A DNA stretch of 64,000 nucleotides from Bubalus kerabau (Eukaryota; Chordata; Mammalia; Artiodactyla; Bovidae): assembly GCF_029407905.1 (NCBI RefSeq), contig NC_073641.1, positions 22,427,001 to 22,491,000 of the forward strand, given 5' to 3'. The translations under genes and the position numbers were made by a program. Positions 23,400-35,369 of this stretch are shown piece after piece; the stretch's first letter is position 1; the number at the start of each line of letters is the position of its first letter. Below the pieces are notes generated by a model. It was given only the letters and a program-made list of their open reading frames with translations, had not been told where the DNA came from and ran no database searches.

Positions 23400-23725
23400 T
23401 CTCTCACAGCCTTTTTCAGAACCAGTAACTCTTTTGATACCTTACTTATTATGTACTTATTTGTTGATATCTCCTCCTTTGACTCCCTGAGGGTAGGGAC
23501 TCAGTACCCTCAAGATCTAGGACAGTTCTCAACATGTCGGTGTTTGATAGACAAGTCATTCTAGACTGTAGCTGTCTTCAAACTTCTGGATATACTTACA
23601 GGCACAATATATCTGTAAAAAAATGGGGAAGTATGGTTGCATCTATGTTTTGCTCCCAGTTGCATCACCACAATGTATCAGAGTGCCTTGCCTACTATAG
23701 ACACTCAATAAATAATCACTGAATA
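23400..23725 (+). mobile_element. L2 LINE 3' fragment
   Basis: 'ttgactccctgagggtaggg' and 'cactcaataaataatcactg' with 'aataaatgag' at the end match the L2 3' UTR plan. Confidence 0.5.
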
Positions 23726-23769
23726 AATGAGTAAATAAACCATTCAATTAAAATTCTATTTCCAGTTTA

Positions 23770-25005
23770 TAAACCATTGGGAAAACTGGAATTCATAGGT
23801 CCATACTGATGATAAACAGATACATAAATAAATAAATGGGAGAATTTTGCTTCAAGTAGAATATTGAGAGCTGGTGGCAGATGTGGAAGAAGTGCTGAAA
23901 TTGGAAAATCTTAATTTTGTACATATTTTATTAAAGATTGGATCAGGCAAGAGGCATCAATGGATGCTAAACCTAGAGGGAAATCTTGATGAGGAATTAG
24001 CTATTAGCATGGCTTTAAAGTGCCTCCCAACAGACAGCTTATTAGTTATGGGGGAGAAAATTAAACAGTAATTATCTAGTGGAGAAATCAAAAAACACTC
24101 GACTGGCTGATTAGAGTCAACATCACCATAGAGGGACAGATGCACTTGGTGTCCCTCCAGATGTGATAGCCTGAGAGGGACACAACATCACCTGTGCAGT
24201 GTTCCAGACAAGAACATTTAACCTGAGCGTGATCACGAGGGGCTATCAGGCAAGTGAGGGATGTGCTATTTCAAAATGGGGAGAGGTGGCGATACTCTGG
24301 TATCTCCAAAACATCAATATTAGAAAAGACAAAGAAAGGCTGCAGAACTTAGCCATGTTGAAAGAGGTTAAAGACACGTGGCAAACAAATGTGCTCCCTG
24401 CCCCTAGACCGGATCTTCTGCCGGAGCGGAGAATGTTATAAAGCAGTGGACCCTAACCTTTTTGGCACCAAGGACTGGTTTCATGGAAGACAATTTTTCC
24501 GCAGACCAGGAGCAGCGAGGTTTGGGGATGATTCAAGGGCACTGTGTTCATTGTGTACTTCATTTCTGTTGTTTTTACAGCAGCTCCACCTCAGATCACC
24601 AGGCATTAGATCCCAGAGCTTGGGGACCCCTGGTGGGATCAACTGATAAAAACTAAAAAGATAGGCTAGATGAGAGAATTCTATCAATGTTAAATGTGTT
24701 TATGGTTTTAGGAAACATGTACACTGATGTTTGGGGTAAAGGGCCATGAAATATGTAACATACCTCCAGTTCCTCTAGAATAAAATTATATGTATAATAA
24801 AATGTACATAATGCATATGGAGAGGAAGAGCCAGAGAGAGAAAGAGTGCATACAAATCACAGAGCCAACCATGTAAAATGTTAACAAGTGATTCTAGGTT
24901 AAGGGTATATGAGTGTATGGGTGTTCTTTGTACTATTTTTATATTTACAAATTATCCATGATTGAAATTATTTCCAAACAAAAAGCTAAAAAATAAAAGA
25001 GGTAA
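23770..25005 (+). mobile_element. Old L1 (L1M-type) 3' end, split by a hAT element
   Basis: The body resembles an L1M 3' UTR, with a final block 'agggtatatgagtgtatggg', 'tgttctttgtactattttta' and 'gaaattatttccaaac' before an A-rich end near 25005. It is interrupted at 24444-24632. Confidence 0.55.
24444..24632 (+). mobile_element. hAT-Charlie (MER1-type) non-autonomous DNA transposon
   Basis: Starts cagtggaccctaaccttttt and ends cttggggacccctg, matching the two termini of this mammalian hAT family, with 'aagacaatttttccgcagac' inside. It is an internally deleted short copy. Confidence 0.65.
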
Positions 25006-25009
25006 AAAT

Positions 25010-27684
25010 GTATCAAAATGTATCAATAATTACAAAAAATAAAAATTATTTCATTAACTACTTGTATAGGTTTTAATATTTCATGGGTTGATGAATACCA
25101 CATTAATCTGAATGATAAATTCATAAACCTTATTTTGCATGCTAGAAATGGTTTAACTTCAAAAAGGAAAGTATAATAAAATCAGCTATAATGGAAAGTT
25201 TGCATACTAATGCACACTACTCAGAAGTCCCCATACTCAGCAGTTCTTTGGGTTCCAAAATGCTTGCCCACTGGGAATTTTCAGTCTGGAAGCCTCCCCT
25301 GCCTGACAGAAGCATCACCGAGGAGAAGCAGGAGCCCTGGCAGTAGGCATTCCCCTCCCCAAACACCGCATTATCCAGATGCCCCCAGCTCCTCCCGCCC
25401 ACCCTGTCTGCTCTCAATCCTGACATCCAGTGCCGTCTGGCCTGGCAGCAGCCCAGGAGATACGGCCACTTCAGTGGTCAGACACGCAATTACTCGGAGT
25501 GACTTACAGTTCATAACTGTACCCTAAACACGAACATCATTTCACCATGCACAACACACAGAGTGTATCCTGCCCCGAGGAACAGCAATCTATGTTAGAG
25601 GAAAACAAATAGCCAGATTAAAGGGAAATGTTAATTGGAAGTAGCCAATTAAGTTTTTATTATGTCAGATTAGTTCAGGCTTACAACCACATTAAATCAG
25701 GACATCAAAAGGCATGGCCCTGGAATAATAAGTTAGAAACCAGCACTGTCTCTCAGTTGCTCTGCAAATTATTCTCCTGTGCCCTTCTGTTATCCTCAGG
25801 AATACAGCCCTCTTTGTCACAGCCTTGTGTGGCTGCCATTTGGGGGTGGGGGTTGTTGTATAAGTGATCAGAGAATGATTTCCAGTCAATAACATGTCAG
25901 CTGTCTCAGCTCCAATTTTATGTCTTATATTCAGTATGTTGAAGCCAATCTGATTTTTTTATCACTTTTTTTTTTCTTCTTTTTTTTGGTTTCCCTGCCC
26001 ATGTTGCTTGGAATTTAACTTGGGCTGACAAAAAAGGTTTTATTGATTTATGTAGGAGCGAGAGAGAGTGTGAGGCGCGGAGAGAGAGCAACAGAGGGAA
26101 ATGCCAAGAAAACACACAAGCAGATTTAGATTTAGCATGCTGGATGATGCTGGGTGACCCAAGATGGAGGTGGCCACAGGCAGGGCTCAGTGTAACAAAT
26201 ATTACATAGAATGTATGTCATTTCTTATTCTGGATTTTGTGCTTTAGTTGCTTGTCTTTCAAGAAGGAATACAGTGTTAATGCATTCAACATGATATAAA
26301 CAATAATATTTCTGGTTCCTCTGCTGCTGTCTCTCCTTGAGGCTGGCACAGTTGTATGAACATTTGTCCTGTTTATCCTTGGCCTGGGGTAATTACCACC
26401 ATCAGTGTGTTGGGGAGGGGGTAGTGTATGTTGCCAGACACCCCCCCCCCGACTCCAGACAAAGATTCTCTCTGCTTTGTATCTCCTGACTAGATTGGCT
26501 GAATGTGACCCTGACCCTGACCTCTTTTCACTTCGGCAAGCATTTTTCTAACATATGCCATGTGGAAGGCACCTGAGTTGGGAAAGGCTGAACCAGAAAT
26601 CATAATAAGACATAAGACTTAGTCCTATAATAAAAAGCTTGCCTCCCTGACAGTGTTATCTAGATCACAATTGTTAAATTGCTTTGCTTACATAAATTAT
26701 TTAGCATGTTTCTACGAGATCTTTGTTAATAACATGGACAGTATAATAATTGTGTTGTTAAGTCCAAGTCCCAGCCAGGGAGAAATAGAGTATATTGTAC
26801 ATTTCACTCGGCATAGCACAGAGATGAGAATTAACCCTGTAGATGCCAGCTTTTAATCTTTCATGATGGAAGGCTTCCCCAAATAGCTTGCACATGATTT
26901 CCTCTCTCAGATGGAAGAATCTACTTGTCCCAGTTCTACATACCCCCTCCCCCAACCTCTAGCCCTCCCCCTCCCTCCCCAGACAGCTGGAATCCAGCAT
27001 CTGACACATTTTGGCCCACTGGTGTTGGCTAGCAATTATTCTTCCCCTCTCTTGAACAAAGAAAATAAAACCTTTCAATGCTGAAACATGTAAAGGGCTA
27101 CAGTCTGGGGAGTAGTCTGTGCTCCCTTCCCCGGCATCCATCTGTCCATCAGCCCCATGATGACCGGTGCATCCATGACCGACCATCACCACTGCTCTTC
27201 TTCATTCTGTTTCTTCAGTCCTTGTCTCTTATCACTCCCCGCCCTGCTTCTGGTCTTGATGCCTTCTCGGTACAGGGTCAGTCAGTGGCCTCGGCCTTTT
27301 GCTTCTCTGCCCGGGTACACCAGACACTAAACTAACCCTCATAGCATCTCTCTGCTCAGCCTCAGTTCTCCCAAATGCTGCCCCTTCCAGATGCTCAGAA
27401 GTCCCCTTCCTGCCTTAAAAGCAACTGGAGGTGCGGGGGAGAGTTGGAGGTATAGGATTATTTCTGGATCTGAATAATTTCAGGAAAGCTAGAGGTTCTG
27501 GAAAACTAGATAATGGGTAGTAGAGGGTTTACTCTATTTATAAATGGATGAGAACACTATTTTTAAGAAATGGCTGCTTAAAATCCATGATTCAGGAATC
27601 AGGAAAAGCATGTGAGATCTCTTTCCTTAAAAAAAAAAATCTTGCTTCTTTTGAGTCAGAAAAAGTTAATTCTATAGTTCAGTT
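25010..27684. other. Repeat-poor intron with a candidate conserved block
   Basis: No transposon was recognised over 2.7 kb, the longest such run in the left half. Compositional features: homeodomain-like TTAATTGG/CCAATTAAG words near 25630-25650, T-rich run near 25955-25990, C10 run near 26443-26452, C-rich 'ccctccccctccctcccc' near 26962-26980. No exon evidence. Confidence 0.4.
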
Positions 27685-27763
27685 AAAAGATGCCTCTACA
27701 GAGATCAAAATGATAGTCCCCACTACTTTCCTTCACACATTTTAAAATAAATTCAGGCTTCAG
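27685..27763 (+). repeat. Long flanking direct repeat (79 bp), left copy
   Basis: The segment aaaagatgcctctacag...caggcttcag is repeated at 28024-28102 with one difference (gatag/gaaag). The first four A's may belong to the poly(A) tail of the inserted sequence in the right copy, so the certain length is 75 bp. Confidence 0.97.
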
Positions 27764-28027
27764 GAGAAGGAAATGGCAACCCACTCCAGTATTCTTGCCT
27801 GGAGAATCCCATGGACAGAGGAGCCTGGCAGGCTACAGTCCATGGGGTTAGAAGAGTCAGACACAACTTAAAAGACTAAACCACCAGAGAAAAACTACCC
27901 TCGATTTGGCAGCAAGTGACAACTGTCCTTAAGATTTCTTTTTTTTTCCCCCTGATAGAAAAAGAAAACACTTGGAAAATGAAAATAATAAATTTTCTAT
28001 TCAAATATAAAAAAAAAAAAAAAAAAA
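27764..28027 (+). mobile_element. Poly(A)-tailed retro-insertion containing a Bov-A unit
   Basis: The 264-bp insertion begins exactly at a Bov-A unit (gagaaggaaatggcaacccа-type start; unit to about 27885 ending aaagactaaaccacca). It continues with about 120 bp of unrelated sequence and has AATAAA near 27988-27993, then an uninterrupted A19 at 28009-28027. An internal T9 at about 27939-27947 would stop Pol III, so the source was probably a Pol II transcript whose 3' end held a Bov-A. It is flanked by the 75-79 bp duplication described separately. Confidence 0.8.
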
Positions 28028-28102
28028 GATGCCTCTACAGAGATCAAAATGAAAGTCCCCACTACTTTCCTTCACACATTTTAAAATAAATTCAGGCTTC
28101 AG
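28024..28102 (+). repeat. Long flanking direct repeat (79 bp), right copy
   Basis: Right copy of 27685-27763, directly after the poly(A) of the insertion. Confidence 0.97.
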
Positions 28103-29724
28103 ACAGGACACCCACCTTAGCAGATAATTATTTTCCTTCAGCAGCAAAACATCAGGCTTCAAATAACTAATTGATTCAATGAATATTTATGAATCTTGGA
28201 GGAAGTTTAAGCAGGCTCAAAACACCCTATTAACCATTTTTCTAATAGGAATGTCATTTTTTTTTTAATGATCCCTTTTCACTCTTTAAGGTTCAAGTTA
28301 AACCTGACCCTGCCTGGGATCCTAAAATAATGGCTCTCTCATCTCAACTGACATGAGGCATTTAGCCTCATTCCTTACATGGAGTTAAGTCATCAACAAC
28401 TATTTTCAGATTGGGAGTGAATTTCCATAATTTAATCTTTTGAGAAGCTGGTATATGATTACATTATTCAAGTAACATACTATATTTTAAATTGATGAAT
28501 AAATCTGCATTTTAGGTAGTTGCGGACGAATAAAGTTGAGCAAAATCGAGTAAGGGGAATTTCAGTGCTTATACTTTTCCCCAAAGCTGTAATATCTCTT
28601 TCTTTTTTCACTTCACTAAATAGCTGGAGAAAGTCCATCAGCAATCAGTTCCCATTTGGAATCAACCAAAAGAGATAACTATTGAGAATTCTCATTGATT
28701 GGAATCACTGCTGGTACCTCAGAAAACCTTGAGGATTAAGGGTTTAAGATGAACATATGCAAATGTTCAGCATAGACTACATGTCTCTTCCTTTGCAAAC
28801 ATCTTTTTTTCCCCTGCAGTTGATTCAATGAGTTTCCTGCACTGTGATTCTGAACCCTTTTTATCCAAGACAATCACAGATCTTTTCTTAGATCACAGAT
28901 CTTTATGGATCACTGGGGGCTGATACCAAGGTCTTTTCTTAGAACTGAATTGCAGTTCTATTAAGTTATAGCAGTAGTATTCTGTGAACGGGGTCATTAT
29001 TTCTTCTGCTAGGGATACTGCTAAGTTGACAGATTTGTTGCTAAATATTTACAGAATAAGGGAAATAGAAAGTTATTAAGTAGGCTAAAGAGGTGATTTC
29101 AGTATGGAGTTATCTTGAATTTCACTTTCAAGCCCTAGTCTGAGTTAAAGTGGGTTTTTTTTTCCTTCAAACTTTGAATTAATTTTATTACCAATTTAGG
29201 AAAAGTCTAGAGTTCTAAATACACTTAACATTTCCCTGAGTCAGAAATCAAAGTAATTATACTGAGCCTGCAAGCCGATTTCCACATTTACTTTCACAAT
29301 TTATTATGCTTAACTCTGCTACTTTGTTTTGAAGTGTAGCTAAAATGGCAATGTTCAAGAGGCTTCGAATTAAGGAAAATCAATAATTACACCTCTGACC
29401 TACATTTAAATCATTAGTACACAGTTCTATTTAAAAATATGTAAATAGCATGTTTAATTCAGCATTCTGAGAAACAATTAAATATTTCACAAATACAAGT
29501 CAAGTGAGTCAAATAAGCTCTTCATTCATATACTATATGTAATGCCAGAAAGTCTCTCTCCTCTTCCTCATAAACCCCCATTTATGGCTCCTGTTCAAAC
29601 CTTTTGCCTTAGTCTATCTTGTGTTCTGCTCCCTGACCTCCTCTCAGCCTCCCTGACCTCCTCTCAGCCTCCCTGACTTAGCTCTATAACTACTCCTTCA
29701 GTGAGCTATTTTGCTGGTTGTAAT
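28103..29724. other. AT-rich intron without a recognised element
   Basis: No transposon recognised. A 20-bp unit (ctctcagcctccctgacctc) is repeated about 2.7 times at 29627-29678. The patch at 29180-29500 is repeat-poor. Confidence 0.4.
29627..29678 (+). repeat. Minisatellite-like tandem repeat, 20-bp unit, about 2.7 copies
   Basis: Unit ctctcagcctccctgacctc, preceded by a partial copy and followed by ccctgact. Confidence 0.9.
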
Positions 29725-29733
29725 TCATGTTTG

Positions 29734-30198
29734 CTTTGCCAACAAAGGTCCATCTAGTCAAAGCTACGGTTTTTCCGATAGTCATGTATGGATGTGAGAG
29801 TTGGACTATAAAGAAAGCTGAGTGTCGAAGAAATGATGCTTTTGAACTGTGGTGTTGGAGAAGGCTCTTGAGAGTCACTTGGACTGCAAGGACAATCCAA
29901 CCAGTCCATCCTAAAGGATATCAGTCCTGAGTATTCATTGGAAGGACTGATGCTGAAGCTGAAACTCCAGTATTTTGGCTACCTGATGGGAAGAACTGAC
30001 CCATTGGAAAAGACACTGATGATGGGAAAGATTGAGGGCAGGAGGAGAAGGGGACGACATTGTTGGATAGCATCACTGACTCAATGGACATGAGTTTGAG
30101 TAAACTCTGGGACTTGGTGATGGACAGGGAGGCCCGTCGTGCTGCAGTCCATGGGGTCACAGAGTCGGACAGGACTGAACAACTGAACTGAACTCAAC
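29734..30198 (+). mobile_element. BovB LINE, 5'-truncated 3' end
   Basis: Codes in one frame for the end of ORF2 (VHLVKATVFPIVMYGCESWT, WCWRRLL) and ends in GAACTGAACTGAACT. A perfect 9-bp TSD tcatgtttg lies at 29725-29733 and 30199-30207. Frame breaks follow after about 29930. Confidence 0.94.
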
Positions 30199-30207
30199 TC
30201 ATGTTTG

Positions 30208-30300
30208 ATACCAAGAGCCATTCAAAAAATGTTTATCGAGTGCCTACTATGTGTCTTCAGGAACTGTCTGGCAACTGGAGATATGGTGGTGAACAAAATA
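30208..30300 (-). mobile_element. L2 LINE 3' end, antisense
   Basis: Reads 'cattcaaaaaatgtttatcg', 'agtgcctactatgtgtc', 'gtgaacaaaatagac', the reverse complement of the L2 terminus. The BovB at 29734 inserted at its edge. Confidence 0.65.
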
Positions 30301-31193
30301 GACACTCCTCAATTCTATCTTAGGCTTCCTGTCTCAACTATGACCTTTTAGTGGACCTGAAAACATGATGCTGGTCAAGATCTATATGTGATGGCACCAG
30401 TTTTTATTTTTATAAGCAAAGCACTGTTTCCAAATATAACCTAGTTTTAAATTTTGGTTTTAAAAATGAAACCATGAGTTATAATGAGCTGCACAAGGTA
30501 AAAAGTGAAAGTTTCACAATCTGATTATGAAGACACTACTGACTGAGGAAATAATTTCCATATATATTAAAAGAACCCAGAATGAAATCTGACACCCAGC
30601 TGATTGTTTTCGAGAGTCAGAGACCTAATTTCTCTTTTCTTTTTCAAAGTCTTTATAACCTAAAATTTTCAATGTTTTCTAAGAAACATTTCTTGAGTCT
30701 TTGTATCCACTACAAATAATTGCTGAATACAACTTTTCACCAGCTCATCCTTGAATCGAGTTACTGACATTTAAAGAAAGGACTCAAGGCCAAGCAATGA
30801 TTCAAATATGTATAATGCATCTATTTTCCAATATCTGAAATAGAGTTACAAATTATAAGGAAATGTCTTTCTTTGAAGCATTCACAGTAACAAGAAGTAA
30901 GAAGCACCAACTGTATAGCTTACTGTTTCCTTTTTTTCCTAAATCTTTCTATTCTTGTTCATTCTATCAGTTTTCAATCTTCTGGCCTTTGGAAATCAGT
31001 CCCTTGCCAGAGTGAAAACTGTATAAAGCTGAGAAGAAAAACAGAAGGCTGACACTGAGGAGCTTGCTCTATCATACATAAAACTGATCATAAAGCACCA
31101 GGGGATAACATTGTGTGATACAAGTTAAAAATAGAAGACTAGAGTCATGGAACAGAATACAGATGCTTGGAATGCAGCTAAGCCTACAAGTTT
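30301..31193. other. AT-rich intron without a recognised element
   Basis: Nothing assignable seen on either strand. Confidence 0.4.
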
Positions 31194-31208
31194 AATAAAT
31201 TACAATAC

Positions 31209-31390
31209 TGGGACTTCCTTAGTGATCCAGTCACTAAAACTGTACACGACCAATGTAAGGGGCTAGGGCTGATCCCTGGCCAGGGAACTAGATCCCAAAT
31301 GCCATGACTATAGATCCCGCATGCCACAATGCAGATCAAAGATCCTGTGTGCTGCAACTAAGACCCAAATAAATAAATAAGTACTTGAAA
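31209..31390 (+). mobile_element. CHR-type SINE, complete
   Basis: Starts ggacttccttagtgatccag, contains a tRNA-like B-box region and ends in AAATAAATAAATAAG. The TSD is aataaattacaatac (31194-31208) versus aataaatcacaatac (31391-31405), one mismatch in 15. Confidence 0.85.
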
Positions 31391-31799
31391 AATAAATCAC
31401 AATACCATGGGAGATAAAATATGAGCAAATGATAATTAATAAAACTAGGTTAATAATAAAAAATAAGTTGTTATGGTATACAACCATAAATCCCAGAAGG
31501 ACTAAGGAATTTGACTTTTAAAAACCCTCAAGCTTAAAAATTTGTGATTGAGATGGTGGTAATTGACACAGAATGACAAATCACTAATGGCAAAGTTAAT
31601 AATGAAAAACTCTGTTCAGTAAAAGGCTAAAAGTAAGAAAAAGGGATAGTTAGTCCTGATGAATATGACCAACTTTGATATGATAAACCAATACAGTTTT
31701 ATAAAAAGCAACATCCTCTTTTCATTGTACAAATGTTTAAAAGATGTAAACAGTGACTCATATCTTTTGATAGAAATCATATTCAACCTCCAACACCTA

Positions 31800-32010
31800 A
31801 TTTCAATGTCACCTTCTCTGTGAAGCCTCTTTTACTCCAAGTAGCTCCACTGGATCCCAGAGACTACTTATAATGCTGTACATTTTTCTTTAAATTTTAT
31901 TCCCTTGTAATTTATCTTGTATATGTCTTTTTCTTTTAGCTAATTCATCAGTTAATTGGTGTCTTTTTACTCCCAAGGCTGAGCAGGACGCATGTTCCAT
32001 ATAATGTGCT
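31800..32010 (+). mobile_element. L2 LINE 3' fragment
   Basis: 'tgtcaccttctctgtgaagc' followed by 'attcccttgtaatttatctt' and a final 'agattaatgtttgttaag' follows the L2 3' UTR plan. Confidence 0.55.
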
Positions 32011-32225
32011 AGATTAATGTTTGTTAAGTGAAAAGAAAATTCACACAAAACAAATCACTTTGGAATTCTTTAAGAATCCTAATTCTTTGATACTGGGATT
32101 TTCTAAGCACTAGGAAGGAATGATGGGGAAGGGCAAACTATAAGAATATATAGTTTCAACAACCACCTCTGGAGAGGACAGAATACAATAAAAAGCATCT
32201 GAATAAGTGTTAAGTAAAATCCTAC

Positions 32226-32443
32226 TGTGCCAAGTCACTTCAGTCATGTCCAACTCTTTGTGAGCCTATGGACTATAGCCCACCAGGCCCCTCGGTCCGT
32301 GGGATTTTCCAGGCAAGAATACTGGAGTGGGGTGCCATTTCCTTCTCCAGGGGATCTTCTGACCCCAGGAACTGAATGTGTGTCTCTTAGGTCTCCTGCA
32401 TTGGCAGGTGGGTTCTTTACTACTAGTGCCACCTGGGAAGCCC
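32226..32443 (-). mobile_element. Bov-tA SINE, complete
   Basis: Minus strand starts GGGCTTCCCAGGTGGCACTA with the tRNA-like head, then a Bov-A unit ending near GACTTGGCACAG. The 148-codon frame across it is an artefact of the SINE. Confidence 0.93.
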
Positions 32444-32956
32444 TAATAAATTATGTTGGTTATGAGGCTATTTTCTGGAGCAAGCACACCTATAACTCAA
32501 AAATGAAGGAAGTTTATTCCTTGTGTACATACATATACATGTTCCTGATTCAGCGGGTGGAGGGGAGCTCTCTTTCCACTGAAAAGAGGTTTCTAGAAAC
32601 CCACTCTCCTTCCATCTTCTGGCTCTACTCTCTTCACCTCCTGAATTCTAAGATTCTGCATGGAGCCCATTAGAAGAGGATAACAGGGATGGAGAAAGTA
32701 AATTCACATCACTATGATCTGGTAGTGGCAGACATTACCTTGACTGGCATTCTGTTGGTGAGAACTAATCACATGGCTCACCCAGGAGCAAGGAAAGCTG
32801 GGAAATGTAGTCTCTGACTGCGCTTTCTTCACAGTAAGTGGTGCTACAGATTATCACAAATAAACCTGATGGAAAGTTAGCTATCTATCCCTTATAAAGA
32901 CTTCCAACATCTTCTTCAAATACTTTGTAAATGGATATCTACATATACAATTACAC

Positions 32957-32959
<3 letters not shown>

Positions 32960-33036
<77 letters not shown>
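32960..33036 (+). repeat. (TG)15 then (TA)~23 compound microsatellite
   Basis: Uninterrupted dinucleotide runs; it abuts the 3' end of the antisense BovB at 33037. Frames coding for CVCVC or IYIYI are artefacts of it. Confidence 0.98.
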
Positions 33037-33038
<2 letters not shown>

Positions 33039-34880
33039 GGTTCAGTCGCACTCATGTTTGACTCTTTGCCACCCCATGGACTGCAGCATGCCAGGCTTCC
33101 CTGTCCATCAACATCTCCCAGAGCTTCCTCAAACTCATGTCCATCGAGTCGGTGATGCCATCCAACCATCTCATCCTCTGTCATCCCCTTCTCCTCCTGC
33201 CTTCCAACTTTCTCATCATCAGTGTCTTTTCCAGTGAATCAGTTCTTCCCATCAGGTGGCCAAAGTATTAGAGTTTCAGCTTCAGCATCAGTCCTTACAA
33301 TGAATATCCAGGATTGATCTCCTTTAGGATGGACTGGTTCGAACTCCTTGCAGTCCAAGGGACTCTCAAGAGTCTTCTCCAACACCATAGTTCAAAAGCA
33401 TCAATTCTTCGGTGCTCAGCTTTCTTTATAGTCCAACTCTCACATCTCACAACTGGAAAAACCATAGTTTTGACTAGATGGACCTTTGTTGGCAAAGTAA
33501 TATCTCTGCTTTTTAATATGCTGTTCAGGTTGGTCATAGCTTTTCTTCCAAGGAGCAAGCGTCTTTTAATTTCATGGCTACATTCACCATCTGCATTGAT
33601 TTTGGAGCCCAAGAAAATAAAGTCTCTCACTGTTTCCATTGTTTCCCCATCTATTTGTCATGAAGTGATGGGACCAGAAGCCATGATCTTCCTTTTTTGA
33701 ATGTTGAGTTTTAAGCCAACTTTTTCACTCTCCTCTTTCTCTTTCATCAAGAGGCTATCTAGTTCTTCTTCACTTTCTGCCATAAAGGTAGTATCATCTG
33801 CATATCTGAGGTAATTGATATTTTTCCCAGAAATCTTGATTCCAGCTTGTACTTCATCCAGCCTGGAATTTTGCATGATGTACTCTGCATATAAGTTAAA
33901 TAAGCAGGGTGACAATATACAGCCTTGACGTACTCTTTTTCCTATTTGGAACCAGTCTGTTGTTCCATGTCCAGTTCTAACTGTTGCTTCCTGACCTGCA
34001 TACAGATTTCTCAAGAGGCAGGTCAGGTGGTCTGATTCCCATCTGTTTAAGAATTTTCCACAGTTTATTGTGATCTACACAGTCAAAGGCTTTAGCATAA
34101 TCAATAAAGCAGAAGTAGATGTTTTTCTGTTATTCTCTTGCTTTTTCGATGATCCAACGGATGTTGGCAATTTGATCTCTGGTTCCTCTGCCTTTTCTAA
34201 ATCCAGCTTGAACATCTGGAAGTTCACAGTTCATGTACTGTTGAAGGCTGGCTTGGAGAATTTTGAGCATTACTTTGCTAGTGTGTGAGATGAGTGTAAT
34301 TGTGCCATAGTTTGAGCATTCTTTGGCATTGCCTTTCTTTGGTATTGGAATGAAAACTGACCTTTTCCAGTCCTGTGGCCACTGCTGAGTTTTCCAAATT
34401 TGCTGGCATATTGAGTGCAGCACTTTCACAGCATCATCTTTCAGGATTTGAAATAGCTCAACTGGAAGTCCATCACCTCCACTAGCTTTGTTTGTAGTGA
34501 TGCTTTCTAAGGCCCACTTGACTTCACATTCCAGGATGTCTGGCGCAAGGTGATTGATCACACCGTCATGATTATCTGGGTCGTGAACATCTTTTTTGTA
34601 CAGTTCTTCTGTGTATTCTTGCCACCTCTTCTTAATATCTTCTGCTTCTGTTAGGTCCATGCCATTTCTGTCCTTTATTGTGGCCATCTTTGCAGGATTG
34701 TATCTGTAATTTTCTTGAAGAGATCTGTAGTCTTTCCCATTCTACTGTTTTCCTCTATGTCTTTGCATTGATCAATGAAGAAGGCTTTCTTATCTCTCCT
34801 TGCTATTCTTTGGAACTCTGCATTCAGATGCTTATATCTTTCCTTTCCTCCTTTGCCTTTAGCTTCCCTTTTCTCAGGGG
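33037..34880 (-). mobile_element. BovB LINE, 5'-truncated, about 1.84 kb
   Basis: Contains the RT half of ORF2 on the minus strand and the 3' tail at 33037-33060. The 5' truncation falls near 34880, exactly where a second TG run begins. It lies in the RAB3 sense orientation. Confidence 0.95.
33658..34687 (-). pseudogene. BovB reverse transcriptase, broken
   Basis: Two frames together cover RT. The first (34687-34130) runs from MATIKDRNGMDLTEAEDIKK through ASGGDGLPVELF, a GFRKGRGTRDQIANIRWII block and a stop near 34130. The second (34014-33658) has GTTDWFQIGKRVRQGCILSP and the intact catalytic motif YADDTTFMAESEEE. A frameshift lies between 34130 and 34014 and a Trp-to-stop change ends the second frame; a third frame (33639-33295) carries the C-terminal domain. 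No endonuclease is present in this copy. Confidence 0.9.
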
Positions 34881-34935
34881 TGTGTGTGTGTGTGTGTGTG
34901 TGTATCTTTATCTATGTACATTTAACTTCCGAAAG

Positions 34936-34966
<31 letters not shown>
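34881..34966. repeat. (TG)n and (CA)n tracts in inverted arrangement
   Basis: TG run at 34881-34903 and CA run at 34938-34966 lie 34 bp apart, so they can pair as a stem of about 23 bp. Confidence 0.95.
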
Positions 34967-34969
<3 letters not shown>

Positions 34970-35369
34970 GACTTGTAAATCTTTGAGAAATACAAGATTT
35001 GGGCTACAAGAAAGCCAACAGAGTTAGAGGTAGGATTCTTCCCCAGATCAGAATGTTGAGTTTTACTTAACTCCCTCACTGCAAATACGTCCTACTTTAC
35101 AGCAGTGATTCTCAGATTTGTTGAAACAACCACTGGACACACCAAGAACCAGGCACTATGCTACATAATTTCAGCTTTAAAAGGAGGCAAGGTTCTTATC
35201 ACCTGACAGGAATGATTAGCCTAGGGAAAGAAAGACTTAAAGCAGGTAATTATAATGTCAAGGATAGACAATGACAAAAATCTGTGCAGATTTCAATGCT
35301 TAAAAGGGTCAATTATCTTTCTTATTCTTCGTGTTTTCCCAGCATTCTGTCTGAATGCTAAATGAATAC
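34970..35369. other. Intron without a recognised element
   Basis: Nothing assignable seen. Confidence 0.4.

Noticed and set aside
32931..33237. Open frames coding for runs of Cys-Val and Ile-Tyr
   Set aside because: They are translations of the TG/TA microsatellite joined to BovB tail.
34678..34986. Open frames ending in His-Thr repeats
   Set aside because: They are antisense BovB followed by TG and CA microsatellites.
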